Notes under the pieces: generated by a model
Seen by the model: only the letters and a program-made list of their open reading frames with translations
The model's database searches: none
What the model was told of the DNA's origin: nothing
Source: Brienomyrus brachyistius
Lineage: Eukaryota; Chordata; Actinopteri; Osteoglossiformes; Mormyridae
Reading direction: 5' to 3'
Length of the DNA: 64,000 nucleotides
Assembly: GCF_023856365.1 (NCBI RefSeq)
Contig: NC_064539.1
Coordinates: forward strand, 24,649,493 to 24,713,492
Part shown: piece by piece, positions 33,299 to 45,400 of the stretch
How positions within the stretch are numbered: position 1 is the stretch's first letter
Layout of the letters: each line of letters begins with the position of its first letter
Program-made: the position numbers and the translations under genes

Positions 33299-35079
33299 CA
33301 CTGGCCCAACACCTGGGTTGGGGGGGGTGCTCTTCACTGTGGATCCTCAAGTCAGCCATATTCTACAACCCCACCCCACCCCCCCACCAGAATCCACAGG
33401 GAATGGCCTACACTGCTTGTTAATTTGCCAAGACTAATTTATTATTAATGAACCATTTAATAGCTGCCCCCCTCCAACCCTCACACCCATACACACTCTC
33501 ACACACACACATGCCAACGTAAACTGTATTTTAATAGCTGTCAATTGCTCTATGCCCCAGGACAGGAGAAATTAGGTTTTTTTTAAAAAAAAAAAAAAAA
33601 AGCAGTGTGCAGTTGCTATGGAAACAACATGGAATCATGGGAGTCTTGTTGCTTGCGGGCATTTCTGAGCTGTAACTCTCAGCAGTTTATTTCAGTCCAG
33701 CCCCCTCGTTGGGCTGAGGTGTGAGAGGTGTCGGACGGCTCACTGGTTTTGCTGGACGTCACCGGTTCTTCTCTACATGTCACTGGTCATATTTAATCAT
33801 TGTTTTCCCCCCGTAGTGTTTAGCCGTGATGGGGCATCTGGGACGGCCACTGCAAAATCTGTTGGCTTGTGTCTCCTTTTCCATGAAAATAACCCTCTTT
33901 GGTTGCCACTGGGGGAAACAACGAACCTGTGGGGTCACGTGACGAGTTGAACTAGGTCAGGTGATGTAGCAGCGATCTGAGATGCGCAAAATAACTGGAA
34001 TCAGGCTGGGTCCCACATCGTACTTCGATTGATCTGTTTTCCACTCCTTAACCTAAATGGTGAAGTTTGGTGATGAATTAACCCCCCCCCCCACACACCA
34101 CACACACACACCGTATTCTCTGCACACAGTTTTGTTGACAGTAAAATCAGTACTAGGTAACCGCTTAAGGTCCTCCTGTTGTATAGGAACATTTTCTGGG
34201 TCGTGTTGAGATGTGCAGACACATAGCGGATCTGCTTAAAATCAAGCTAATTGCCTTCCTCTGTGGCCTGTGTTGCTGGTTTAATGTTCATCCCTTGTTT
34301 ATTTTGATGTAAATATGTAATTAAGCCCCACAGAGGAGCCTTTCTTACTGCTGCATTTTGACCCCACTTCCCCGGCGCCTTGTTGTCGGTGGAGCACAGT
34401 GTCGTGGGCCGTGTTGTTCCTCCTTTTAGGTTGCCTGTCCTCGTCACGGCGACCCGCCAGTCACAGCTGTGGTCTATTTGGCCGCGTCGGCCATGAGGGT
34501 CCTCCATGTCTCTGCCGGCTGCCCGTTGCCACGGCGTCGCTGGCCCTACTCCAGAAATGCTGTCAAACACATTCACTCACACACACACACACACCACACC
34601 AGCAAAAAGCAACCCTCCACTCCCCCCAAAGCTTCTTTTGGGCTATAGTTTCAGGGCAACCCCAAATGAACACTAAGGCAATGTTTCTCTAACCAGTCCT
34701 CGTGTAGCCCCTACACGGTCCATGGGGAGCAGAAATGTGGACTGTCGGATGGAGCAAAAAAGCGAGGACCATGCGGGTCGCCGAGGGCTGGGTTGAGAAA
34801 TGCTGAAACAGGAAGTGATGAAATGGCAGATCGTGTCTGCCAATCATGGCTCACTAACCCCAAAAGTCTGAGTGGGCGCAGTGAGAGAAAAAACACGTCA
34901 GCACATTACGTATAAGCAGAGATTTTACGGTTATAAGTATTTAACCGTCCTTTTGCACCAAAATACACATGATCTGATGCACTGACCTGTGTATTAATAA
35001 CTATAACAGTTCTTAGTGCCACAGTTAGGTGTAAAGTTGCGTATCTTGTCCATGTTGGAACAGCTTAGGCCTTTGGAAC

Positions 35080-35085
35080 AATAAA
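35080..35085 (+). other. unc119b: Probable polyadenylation signal of unc119b
   Basis: AATAAA followed within about 10-25 bp by GT-rich 'tgcgtgtttggtgagg', a normal poly(A) site layout. It implies a 3' UTR of about 1.8 kb. Confidence 0.5.
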
Positions 35086-35541
35086 ATTTCTGCGTGTTTG
35101 GTGAGGGAATTTAGTAATCAAGACTACTCTAAGTCTCTAAGCTGCTAATTGTATTTTTTTTTTTTGAGGTTATTTTGTACTAATCCATTTTTGAAATATC
35201 CTTTGGGGAGTTGGTGGTAACCGGGGATTTGAGAACAAGAAGGACGTTTTGCTTAATGAAGGTTTTTACAATTGAGGAGGACATTTTGAGATATAAACTC
35301 TGTATGAGTACAAATATGTTTTGTAGCAGCATGTCTGGTGTAAATTTGCCTTGTTTGTAAAATATATATATATCTATTTTGCCAACAGCAATAATAAATG
35401 TTATTTTTTCCCCACAGTACTTGTGTGTTGCATAATCTACATGCTTGTCTGGAACTCTCGATCACTCTCGGCCCTTGGAGCTGCGGGTTCGCCTCTTCCA
35501 GGCGGCAATTTAATCCGCAAGGCCTGAAGTTCTGCGCGTCG

Positions 35542-35555
35542 CCACTGGAGGGCAC
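35542..35555 (+). promoter_or_regulatory. CTCF-like motif
   Basis: ccactggagggcac matches 13 of 14 positions of CCASYAGRKGGCRS. One near-match of this quality is expected by chance in a window this size, so support is weak alone. Confidence 0.3.
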
Positions 35556-36568
35556 TCCGAATACGCTATCAAATTCCCCGCGGTTTCTCAAGTTTTCCGG
35601 GATGTAAACTAATTTCGTCCATTTGGAAAGCGTGCTGCCATGAAGTGGGTCTGTGGGTCTGACGTTTTAGCCAAGATGTAAAAAAAAATGTCAGAACAAC
35701 CTTTAAAGAAAAAATACAACATATGTCTGAATTTAAGAAACCATCGTCTGCCTCATGGCATAGAAGTACACAAAATATGTTGAGAGAACCTATGCTTCCT
35801 GGTATATATGCATAATTTTTTTTTTTAATGTTCTCGGTTAAGCATGCTTAAAATGGCCACGTCACGGTCACACCCCACCAGCGCAGCAGCCCAATCTAAC
35901 CCGTTAGCTAACAGCCAGCCGACAACACGCCCTGTATTGTATCCTGTTTGAAATCGATATGCAGCCTCTATGCACGTGACGGTGAATTTGCACCTGTTTT
36001 CTGTGGCCTCTGTTTTTTCCCGGTTAAGCCCCCTTTCTCCAGTCTCTCATCATTTCTCCACTCCCCCCCCCCCCCCCCCATTTCCCTCCCATTCTGTTCT
36101 CCACATTCATTCTCGCTCTCCCTCCCTTCCTCTGCACTGTTCCTCCTTGTCCCCTATTCACCCTCTTCTTTATTTTTCTGCTGTTCTCTCTGTCTCTCCC
36201 AAACTCCCGCCTGGGGGACTGGTGTTGGGTTTCCACTTTCCCAGCGAGAGAGAGAGTCTCAGCCTCACAAAGCCAAACAAAAGGCGTCTCCTCTCCACCT
36301 TCCCACATCCACCTATTCTCCCTCTGCTCACTCTACGAACACTGTCCCTCTTTCTCTCTCGTTCTGTCTTGTCACTTTTCTTGGCATCCTGTACCACATG
36401 TTATCAAGTACGAAAATTTTTATTGAACTTTTAGGAAGCTGGGTAAAAAAATCCTGTTGTTGGTTGATTTGATCCCAGCTGGAATTCAGCCGTCTGCCTT
36501 TCCGTCTGATTACCGTGCCCTTGTTTCTGGTGTGGCTCCTCCTGACCTCTTTGTAGTTCATGTCTCAT

Positions 36569-36582
36569 CCAGCAGAGGGCAT
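36569..36582 (+). promoter_or_regulatory. CTCF-like motif
   Basis: ccagcagagggcat matches 13 of 14 core positions, same orientation as the motif about 1 kb upstream. Confidence 0.3.
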
Positions 36583-38384
36583 GTCAGTCATACATTGTCA
36601 CTTGACACTCCAGCTGCCACTTCTGGCAGCTATAGCAACAACGCTAATACCTTAAGTCTGTTGAATAGTTTCCTTTTTCTCTCATTATTTGGCCATCAGT
36701 CACCATTACAGAGGGCATCATATATTCACCCTCCCCCTTGCCAGTTTCTCTCTCGGCTCATTGGCTGACAGATACAACAATCATCTCTTTACCCAGGTGT
36801 TCTGGCACGTGATTGGGGCAGGTGAATATCAAATGCCAACCCTACAACCTTCAAGTGACCTTTTAATCATGTACTCAGGAGAATTCAGGGATTCACGTTT
36901 TGAGATGATGGCCTTTGATGGAGCCTTGAATGGACGAATTAAGGTTGTTAGGTTGAGTGCATAAATAACTCTTTTAATTGTCACTTAATTCCTCAAGCAG
37001 CTGCATCTACTTCCGTTAGTTTCACTCTCTCCATCAGCTTCTTCTCTCATGGGGACTCCTATATGGTCCAAGTCACAGAAGTTCTCCTTAGTGTAAGAGG
37101 GCTGTGCCATCTCCTTCATCTCTACACTGCCAGGACCATGACAAGAGAATGGACCAGAACTATTTATAGGCTAGAGTAATGGCGCTGATAGGTCCTGTGG
37201 AGGCAGGGGTAGGAATATGGTGGAGGGATTAGAAGAGATAGATGGGGGTGGAGCCAGGCATCAGACAGTAGGGTTTGTGTTTATGTGACACTGAAATCGT
37301 CTGGGTCCTTTGCCCGTTTGTAGGTTTGCTGTGACCATCTTCCTCATCGGAATCTTCCTCACCCTCTCTCCTGTGACCTTTTTCTAAATGAAAACAGAAG
37401 GAAGGAGTGACTTTGAGGATGAAATTGGAGGCAATTCAACGTTTTTAAACCTCAAACCTGTAAGAGTGCGATTCCAGCGTTCCCATAGAGTGTCTGGCTT
37501 AAATCTGGGGAGCTTTTTCTGCCAGCTGGAGGTCACTAAGGCCTTACACTGCACCTACAGCTTTGCAGTACTCGCTACAGGAAAATGAGATGAGCTTTAA
37601 TTCAAATTAAACCAGGAGTAGAATGCGAGAAGAGCATTCTGGGATACATGTGGCGGGCAGTAAACAGGACGCCTATGTAGACTCTCCCAATCCAGACAGC
37701 TCCCCCACCTGACCGTCGCTTTTCACTTTTGGCAGAAAGTGGGCCAGAAGCAGCAGAACCCGGGCCGGCAGGCAGGCCGGGCTGCAGCGATAAGGTGGCC
37801 GGAATGAGACTGTTTAACATGATAGCTTCACTTGAGATTCAGAGCCGTGGAGTCCAGTAATCACCTATTTGAATGTCCTCCACTTCTCCTCAATCACGGC
37901 CGAATAAAGAGCCTTTCAAAGTTTCCCTCTTCATTCTCTCTTTCTTTCTGTATTCTTCTTACATGTGTCCGTTCTCCAGCTCTCTCTCTCTTCCTTTGTC
38001 TCGTCCCTCTATTCCACCCTACCCCGAGGAAGAGAGAAGAGTTTTGAAAGGACTGACCTCACGGCGCAGGTGTGTTTTATTCCAGCTGGTACCTGTGCGA
38101 GGAAACCTGCCACCAGTGCAGAATGGCCCAGAGCTTTAAGGCGTGATCCATTACCTGATGTGTCTGTCATGATAGCTGTGGTTTTTCCCCTCGTTAATGG
38201 CTGGATTTGTGGGAGGATGCAACTCAAACTGATCCCAGACCAGATATTTTTGAAGTTCCATGAGGAGTATACATTGACTGGGCCTACAGGAACGAAGCCC
38301 TACATACCACACACACACCCAAGGCTGCGATCACTATTATCGCCACCAACGATCAAACAGCTGGTCCAGAGGACTTTTAGACTA

Positions 38385-38705
38385 CAGTCAGTCCCCAAGC
38401 TACGAGTTCCGTTCCCAAAGTCTGTCTTTATGTCAAATTTGTAGGTAACTCTGGAAAAAAATATAACGGCACACAATATTTATAGAGTAACAATAATGAT
38501 AGTAATCACATACAGCACTCTACTGCACCTCGAGCAAAAACTCCCTGAAGTCTCAAAATGTTTTCATGAGCATCACAAAGTACTGCATGCGTTTGTCATT
38601 ACGAACCGTTGTATTTAAGCTGATTTTTTTAACGTAATAGAGTTTATGACTGTTTGTTAGTAGGAGTTGTCCTTAAATTGGATGTATTTAATCCCGAAAC
38701 TGCCT
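38385..38705. mobile_element. Possible MITE remnant
   Basis: Starts 'ctacagtcagtccccaagct' with 'gagttccgttccc' and runs to 'gaaactgcctggg', resembling nonautonomous DNA transposons whose ends carry CAGT-(C)CCC words. The ends are too diverged to define terminal repeats. Confidence 0.3.
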
Positions 38706-41700
38706 GGGTACTTCTGTGTAAGTAAGATGCCAATAATGACCCTGCTCCCTCCACCACCCCCCATCCAAGGATTTCCAGCAGGTGTCAGACCCATTGGGTC
38801 AAAGGTCAAAAAATAAACAATAGCCTCCGGACTCTGAGGCTGGCTTTGGTCAAAGGTACCAAGGAACGAGGAGCCTGATTGGCTTAAAAGCAGGTTGGAT
38901 ATGTATGTGTGGGTGGAGCTAAGGGAGACGGTTAACTGCTATTCTCCTGGCCCACTCTGAGAAAGTGGCAAAAGTGCCCTAGTGAAAAGTCAAACTGTGC
39001 TCCCTGAGGGCGTGTTTAGTTATTTAGGATCATGCTGTTTAGTCATTTAAAGCAAACAAAAAAGGAAAAAAAAAAGCTGGCAAAATGTTCATTCATAATT
39101 AGGAAGTGAACCAGTCCTAGGCTCGGCTGAATTTGGTAATAAAAAAGTTTATTTCGAATACATGTTCATGATATTACTTGAGACGTTTTGGCGGAAACTG
39201 CCTTTTTTGCGGTAACTTTCCGAAGAGTTGGCACACGTAAACAAACAGGCTCGCACACACGCGCACTGGCCCTCGGTCCCACTAATCCGGCATCTTCCCC
39301 TTTTATTTTCCCGCACAGAAGCTCCCTCCTCGCGCTTTCTCGTTTCGTCACGCCTCGCTGACCTGGAAAAGGCGAGGCAGCGGCTGCCAATCGGCTCCTA
39401 ACGAGAGAACAAAAGTCATGTTCGGCAAAAGACTCCGTACAATAAATTCTCTCACTTTTTTTCAAGCTTGCTGCACTTGCTGGGACTCGGCCTGCTGCTT
39501 TTCTTCTCTTTAGTTCCTGCTTGTTGATATTTTCTCATCCTCCACCTTCTGTGTTACGCTTAATTTCTCTCCACCATAACTAGCCCTTGTCCCCACTCCA
39601 GACTCCCCCCCCGTCCCTCCCTTTTGCGAGCCACCTGATTTCTTACCCTCCCCCCAAACCTTTTCTCTCCCTCTATTCAACCCCATTGATCATGCATGCA
39701 GAAATTCAGCACGCCCATAATTCCAGTCAGAATGGGCCTTGCCCTACATACTGTTGCGCCCCCCCCCCCCCCCCCCCGACACGCTGGCTCCAGCTCTCTG
39801 GTCCACTGTGTCTGCAACATGACTACCACACAGTCACATTTCCAGACATCTAAAACTTTGAGCCCACTCAGTATAAACTCAAATATACAACCAGAATTTA
39901 AAATACAAACAGAAAATAACAATTTCAACATTTGGCTCCATAAACTTCCGTTCCCCATTGTATATTCATTATATTTTAATGCTTTCCTGAGTTAAAGGGA
40001 TGAAATATAAAGTGGCTGATTCTCTCTCTAATTGTCACTTGTAGATGGTACTTTCTTGTCTCTGCGATGTTGGTTTTCCAGAGAATCCGTTACTTTAAAA
40101 AGAAAACCAAAATGTAATTGTTCATCGCTATGTTTGGACTTTTATAACTGCACATCTGGTAAAAAGTCACTCCTTAATGCTAAAGTCTGCGGAGCTGGCT
40201 GTGTTCGCTTTTCAAAGACGTCTCGTCTCAGCCAAATGTCGCGTTTTGTGACTCTCTCTCGGTGCCGTCTCCCGAATTAACCCTCTTCAGGACATTACTG
40301 ACTCCTGATTTCTTCAAGGAGACTTTGCGCATCAGGTATATATTTTTTTACTTTTACGGTAAACAGTGTGCGCAGTGAGAATGAGAGCGAGGAAGAGGAG
40401 TAACAGCGGGCAGGAGGCGAGAATCCTGAGAGGCATCCACAGCTTGGCCGATCGCTGCCCCCATTAGCCATCCATGACATCATCACATACCATCACAGAG
40501 GCCGTATTAGTCTCCTCCATTATTCCTTGTCCGTTAGTATGGAGTCAGAGTTGATGCCCCCCCCCTCCCCCCCAAAAAGGGCATTCTATCTCGCGGTCAG
40601 CCCGCCGAGAAACACCAAGCAATTTAACACCGAGAGTCTTCATGGGAGGGTTGCTGGGAAAACTCTCTGTGATAATACCTCCAAGGTTGTGGGTTTGATT
40701 CCCTCCTCTGACTCAGCATGTGTTATGTTTGAAGGTTTTTCTTTTGTTTGAATGGATTTCCACCACATGCTTATGGTTTAAGGGAACTGGCGTGAAGTAA
40801 ACACCACATGGGAACAGAAATTCTTGTATATACCAGGCCTACACCTTCATTTTGTGATGTGTTTAATCACAACAATGATGAACAGCAATACAGATATCAG
40901 CATGAAATATTTAAGCAAGGTTTTGCAGTCTTTTATATCCATGTAGTTTTTATTATGGGATGTATTAAAATTATTACAAAGCTGTCAGTCTTCCTGTATT
41001 CTGTGTGAAGATGAAACAGCAACAGCAGACATTGTTGGATTCCCAGTGATGTGCATTTAATTACTGTGCAGCTGAACATTATTCCAACAGACCTGACCTT
41101 TATGGTTATTGAATTACCTCTGAAAATGATACGGTAGGCGAGGCCTAACTTCTTAAAGCTGCAAAATGGGCTACCGAGCGCTCAGGTGACCACCTGGGCA
41201 ACATGAAGGGGGGCTTACGAAAAGCTGGTAATCTACCACTTATCGCTCACTGAATCACATGGTACCTGAACGCAAGCCCAGAGGGAGGGGGAGGGGATGT
41301 CTGTAGCTGGCTAGTTCAGAGGTAGTACCATTCACTTAGCATTTATAAATACAGAGAGGTACACAGTCATGGGACCTGGGCCGGGGTCAAGGGTCAGAGG
41401 GGCGTACTGCACCTTTAAGACGGAGTCCTGATGCTGATGGCAGTATCTTCATCCATCTAACTGATGCTCACTGCTATTGTAAAGCTACTGATGTTGCAGA
41501 GACTCGCCAAATTAATCCCTGCTAGCACTAGTGACAGGAGGGGGGGAATCTTCACAACTTTCGTCCTGTCAGCTAAACACGAACAGCCTAGATTCAAAAA
41601 CGCCCCTTTTCAGATTGTCTTCAAGATACGTAACTCCATGCACAGCGTCATACATCAGTGCATGAAATTAAGCAATTTTAGAAACTGGTCATAATAAACT

Positions 41701-42029
41701 TTTTTGACTAAGTTAATTTCTTCAAAAGGCAGTGTGGGATCTCTATTTAGTGGCACTCCTGGTCCCCGGAGGACTGGAGACTCAAGAAAACGCCGTTCGC
41801 TGATGCGCAAGTTTGCAAAGGGCACTCCGCACGTAAATCTCCGCTGCCAGCGTTGTGTCACGGTCATGTGATGCCGGGCTCCCTGCAAACGTAATGGACC
41901 CGCATTCGTCAGATGTTGCGGTCCCGGTATAAGGCAAACAGGAACGTCGTCCGGGGGTTGGGGGGGGGGGGGGGATCTAAGGCTGGCTATTTCTGTCCCG
42001 TAGGAAATATAACTTAAAAAAATCACTGC

Positions 42030-42364
42030 AGCTTAAGTAACCGGAGCCGTCGCGTACAGAAGCGAAACACCATCCCGATCGCAAAGTGCACGTCTATGTG
42101 AGGTAACAGGAAAGCAGGGGTGACGGAGAGAAAGAATACAGTCAGCAGGACGGGGAGCGGAGGGAGAGAGATAGGGGGAGAGAGAGAGAGAGGGAAAGAG
42201 AGGAGGAGTCTCCTCTTTTGTGTGTGTAAATCGCTCTCCTCCCTCCTCTCAGAGACAAGCCGCCCCCCCCCCCCACCGCAACCAGCCCACCCCCCTCGGC
42301 CACCCGCCCCTGACTCCACTCTCGCCGCGCTCTCGCACTGCACAGTCGGGAACAGAGGCACGGA
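42030..42364 (+). promoter_or_regulatory. msi1: msi1 promoter / 5' UTR, CpG- and GA-rich
   Basis: GC-rich region with CpGs, a GAGA-rich block (42160-42210) and C-runs, ending at the ATG in good Kozak context (G at -3 and +4). No TATA box was seen. Exact transcription start not determinable. Confidence 0.5.
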
Positions 42365-42423
42365 ATGGACACGGAAGGGAGCCAGAGCAGCCTGTCCTCC
42401 GCGGACTCCCCCCACGATCCCTG
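42365..42423 (+). CDS. msi1: msi1 exon 1
   Basis: [19 protein letters not shown] and two bases of the Cys codon; donor gtaaaa. Phase 2. Confidence 0.9.
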
Positions 42424-45400
42424 GTAAAAAGAAAAAACAAAAACAAATAAAAACCTCCCCTCCGATCTCTCGCCCTGCTCGCTCCGGTTCGTCCACTGCC
42501 CCGACAGCGACCCGGGAGTTGATGATCAGGCTGCCGGAGCTCGGAGACAAAAGACGGCGTGCTTTTTTCTGTTGTGCTCTGGCTGCGCCGCGCCGGACTT
42601 GGTGTCATTGTCGCTCCGCCGGAGTGCAGCGGACCGCGATCCCCCGTCTTGTTTCCTGTGCGCTACGAGAGACGGGACAGTCCCGATATATTTGCAACTT
42701 TTCTAATCTATACCAAAAAGAAGTGTACGTCTTAAAGCTGGAATAACGGCCCGACCCGACGTGAAAGTAGACCTGTACTGCCAACATGGCCGATTCTCTT
42801 TACTTAAGTCTTCTTTTTTCATTTTATTGTATCTTACCTGGGATGCCGTTTCTCATTATTTCTCTTATTTTCCCTTCCCTAGCAAAATGTTCATTGGCGG
42901 CCTCAGTTGGCAGACGACACAAGGTGAGCCGTCCGTTTCAACCGCGATGTACTTTACAAAGTCTGAAAGGTGGATGCGATAGCTTTTATTGTTTATTTAT
43001 ACTTATATATTTTTTTAAATGCAAAGCTGTGGCATGTTATTTGCTAACCGTTTGGAGATATCCTAGAAATCTCCCGTGGTGATGTGAAAGAAAGTAGATG
43101 TGGGACTGAACTGCTGAAATCAAAAGCGGTCATTGAACTAGGATCACGGTGCGGAGATTTCAAGTGCGGTGGATTGAAACAAACAGTGGAGCCGGAGGGA
43201 GGGGATTAGCTCACTGTAAATTGATTTAACACACTTTATGCTGTAGATATTGTTCGATGCATGTGCGTGTAGCTGAATAAGCGAATAGATACTGACATGG
43301 GATAAAAGGCGTGAGTTTACACCTTTTTAGTAAGACGGGGATCTCCAGTCTTGGGCAGCGAAAACTTAGTAGATATAATAGCGCCCCGGGAATTTGTTTT
43401 TTCTTTTTTGTCTATCGAGTTACTCTTTTGTTAGAGCAGGTTCTGGATCCTGTGTTTGGTGTGTTTATTCTTCCCTTTATCCCGTTAAACATTGCAGTAC
43501 AATAGGGTAGGGTGCACATCATAACAGTACAAAGCCTAAGGAAGCCACACTTGACTGGAAATACCTTATGTTTTGTTTTTGATATTTGTATGAAGGCGGC
43601 ATCGATGCTTTGTTCACCAGCCGGTGTGTTTAGTAGAGATCTACGTCTTATACTGTCATATTTTTCCGCTGCGATGACTGCGGGTGATCGACGGCAGTTT
43701 AGGGTTGTCAGACCTGTACAGCCGTAAACTTCCCAAAATTCACATAAAAGATTGATTAAGGCGACGCATGTATTGCCACTCATCACTGTGGACACTTTCA
43801 AAACACTGTAGTTATTCTTCTTTCCATTTCTTTTAGAGGGTTTGAAGGAGTACTTTTGCAAGTTCGGTGAGGTGAAGGAGTGCATGGTGATGCGGGATCC
43901 GGTTACGAAGCGCTCGAGGTGAGAGGGGCTGCTGCGCGCGCCCTGGCCCCCAGTCCCCCACCGCGCCGCCGTCGCTTGTTTGTTTGTTTCTCTGAAGTAC
44001 AGCTGCAACATGCACAAAAAATAACTTTCCCATGATTTATTTTACTGTTAATCCCACAGGGGGTTCGGCTTTGTCACCTACGTCGACCAGGCCGGTGTGG
44101 ATAAAGTTTTGGCACAGACCAGGCATGAGCTGGATTCTAAAACCGTGAGTTGCTGTATCTTTGCCTTTTTTGTTGGCTATATTTGAATATTTCCCACTTC
44201 AGCAAAAATAAACACTTTGATAAGATTTGTAGGCAATACGGAATAGCAAGAGCGCCATAAACAGAGACGATAATTTAAATTCAGAATGGCAACACGAAAT
44301 TTAGGCGGAAATGTTATATATGCCAGCTGTTGGAGGAACTCTCACTGGGAATTGTGAAAAATGTTAATGAATTAGTTCTTATGTATAAAAGATGTACTGA
44401 GTAAGTACTTTTGCCAAGGTTTCTTAATGCAACTCGAAGATCGGCGAACGTTCTCGACAGCTACACAAGACTTCTGTTTACTTCTTGTCTTTCATATTAT
44501 TATTATGATGATTATTTTCCACTGTCAGTTTAACAAGCTGCTGAAAGGAAATTGTCAAATAAATAACACTGGGGGAAATGTTAGCGCTCTTTCAAGCCCC
44601 CCTCCCCACGCCTCTCCCTCCCTCCGACCGTGAGGCTGTCAGGAGCGCGCGACATAAAAGCGTTCGGTGTTCATCTCCATGGTAACCTGGGGACCCAGAC
44701 GGGGCGGCTCCCCGTTACAACTTCAGCAGTTGGCTTTGCAGGCCGCTTGACCAAGTGCTTCCCACCCTACAGCATAAGTACTGAGGTGCTTATATGATAA
44801 AGTAATGAAGAAGAAAAAGACTTAAGCTTGGAAAAAAGCTACTTACCAAACTAAAAATTAACTGCACTTAACACTAGATAGAAATATATGGATTCGCAAG
44901 TAGAGAGTAACTTTTTGAAAATGTAGACTGTATGTTACCCTCTGTTGTTTTATTAATAACAGAGAAATTTAAGCAAAACTTGTCAAGCGTTTTCATGGTT
45001 TCCAAAATGTGTATCTGACCCGTTTCTTTGTTTAAGTCCTGTCTGTAGTTTTATGATAGGGGAACTGGAAAAAAATAATACATTGTTACACACAGTTGAC
45101 GTCATTGTCACAGATTAAAGCAACTAACTGCCGCACATTTTGACATTTATTACTTTTATTTAAAGTGATACATGTCTGTGGTTTACGTGTGTAGTGGCTT
45201 TGCACTGTAAGTATCTTGTAACTTTTCGTTTGTTGAATTAACTCAGATGAAGTACCTGTTTAAGGGTAGAGCGATGAAGGCCCTCTTGGGATATGAATGA
45301 ACCCTTTGTCAGACGTGCAGGGCTGCGTATAACACAGTCCTTCAGCTGGTAGGAAGTGAACCGGCCCCCGGTGGATGTGAAGTCCTCCGAGGTCGAGCCG

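Larger units (their letters stand above)
33299..42030. other. unc119b 3' UTR and unc119b-msi1 intergenic region
   Basis: Begins as unc119b 3' UTR, likely to about 35.1 kb. The rest has C-runs at 36063-36079 and 39759-39777, a G-run at 41960-41974, a pyrimidine-rich tract (36020-36200), a possible MITE (38385-38705), a possible SINE-like fragment near 40660-40740 and two CTCF-like motifs. Open frames here lack homology and splice context. Confidence 0.6.

Noticed and set aside
35948..36472. Plus-strand frame of 174 codons
   Set aside because: Pyrimidine-rich low-complexity tract including a 17-C run; no homology and no splice signals.
42023..42746. Long open frames on both strands over the msi1 5' region
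   Set aside because: Low-complexity GC-rich sequence; the true msi1 frame is short here and ends at the donor at 42424.
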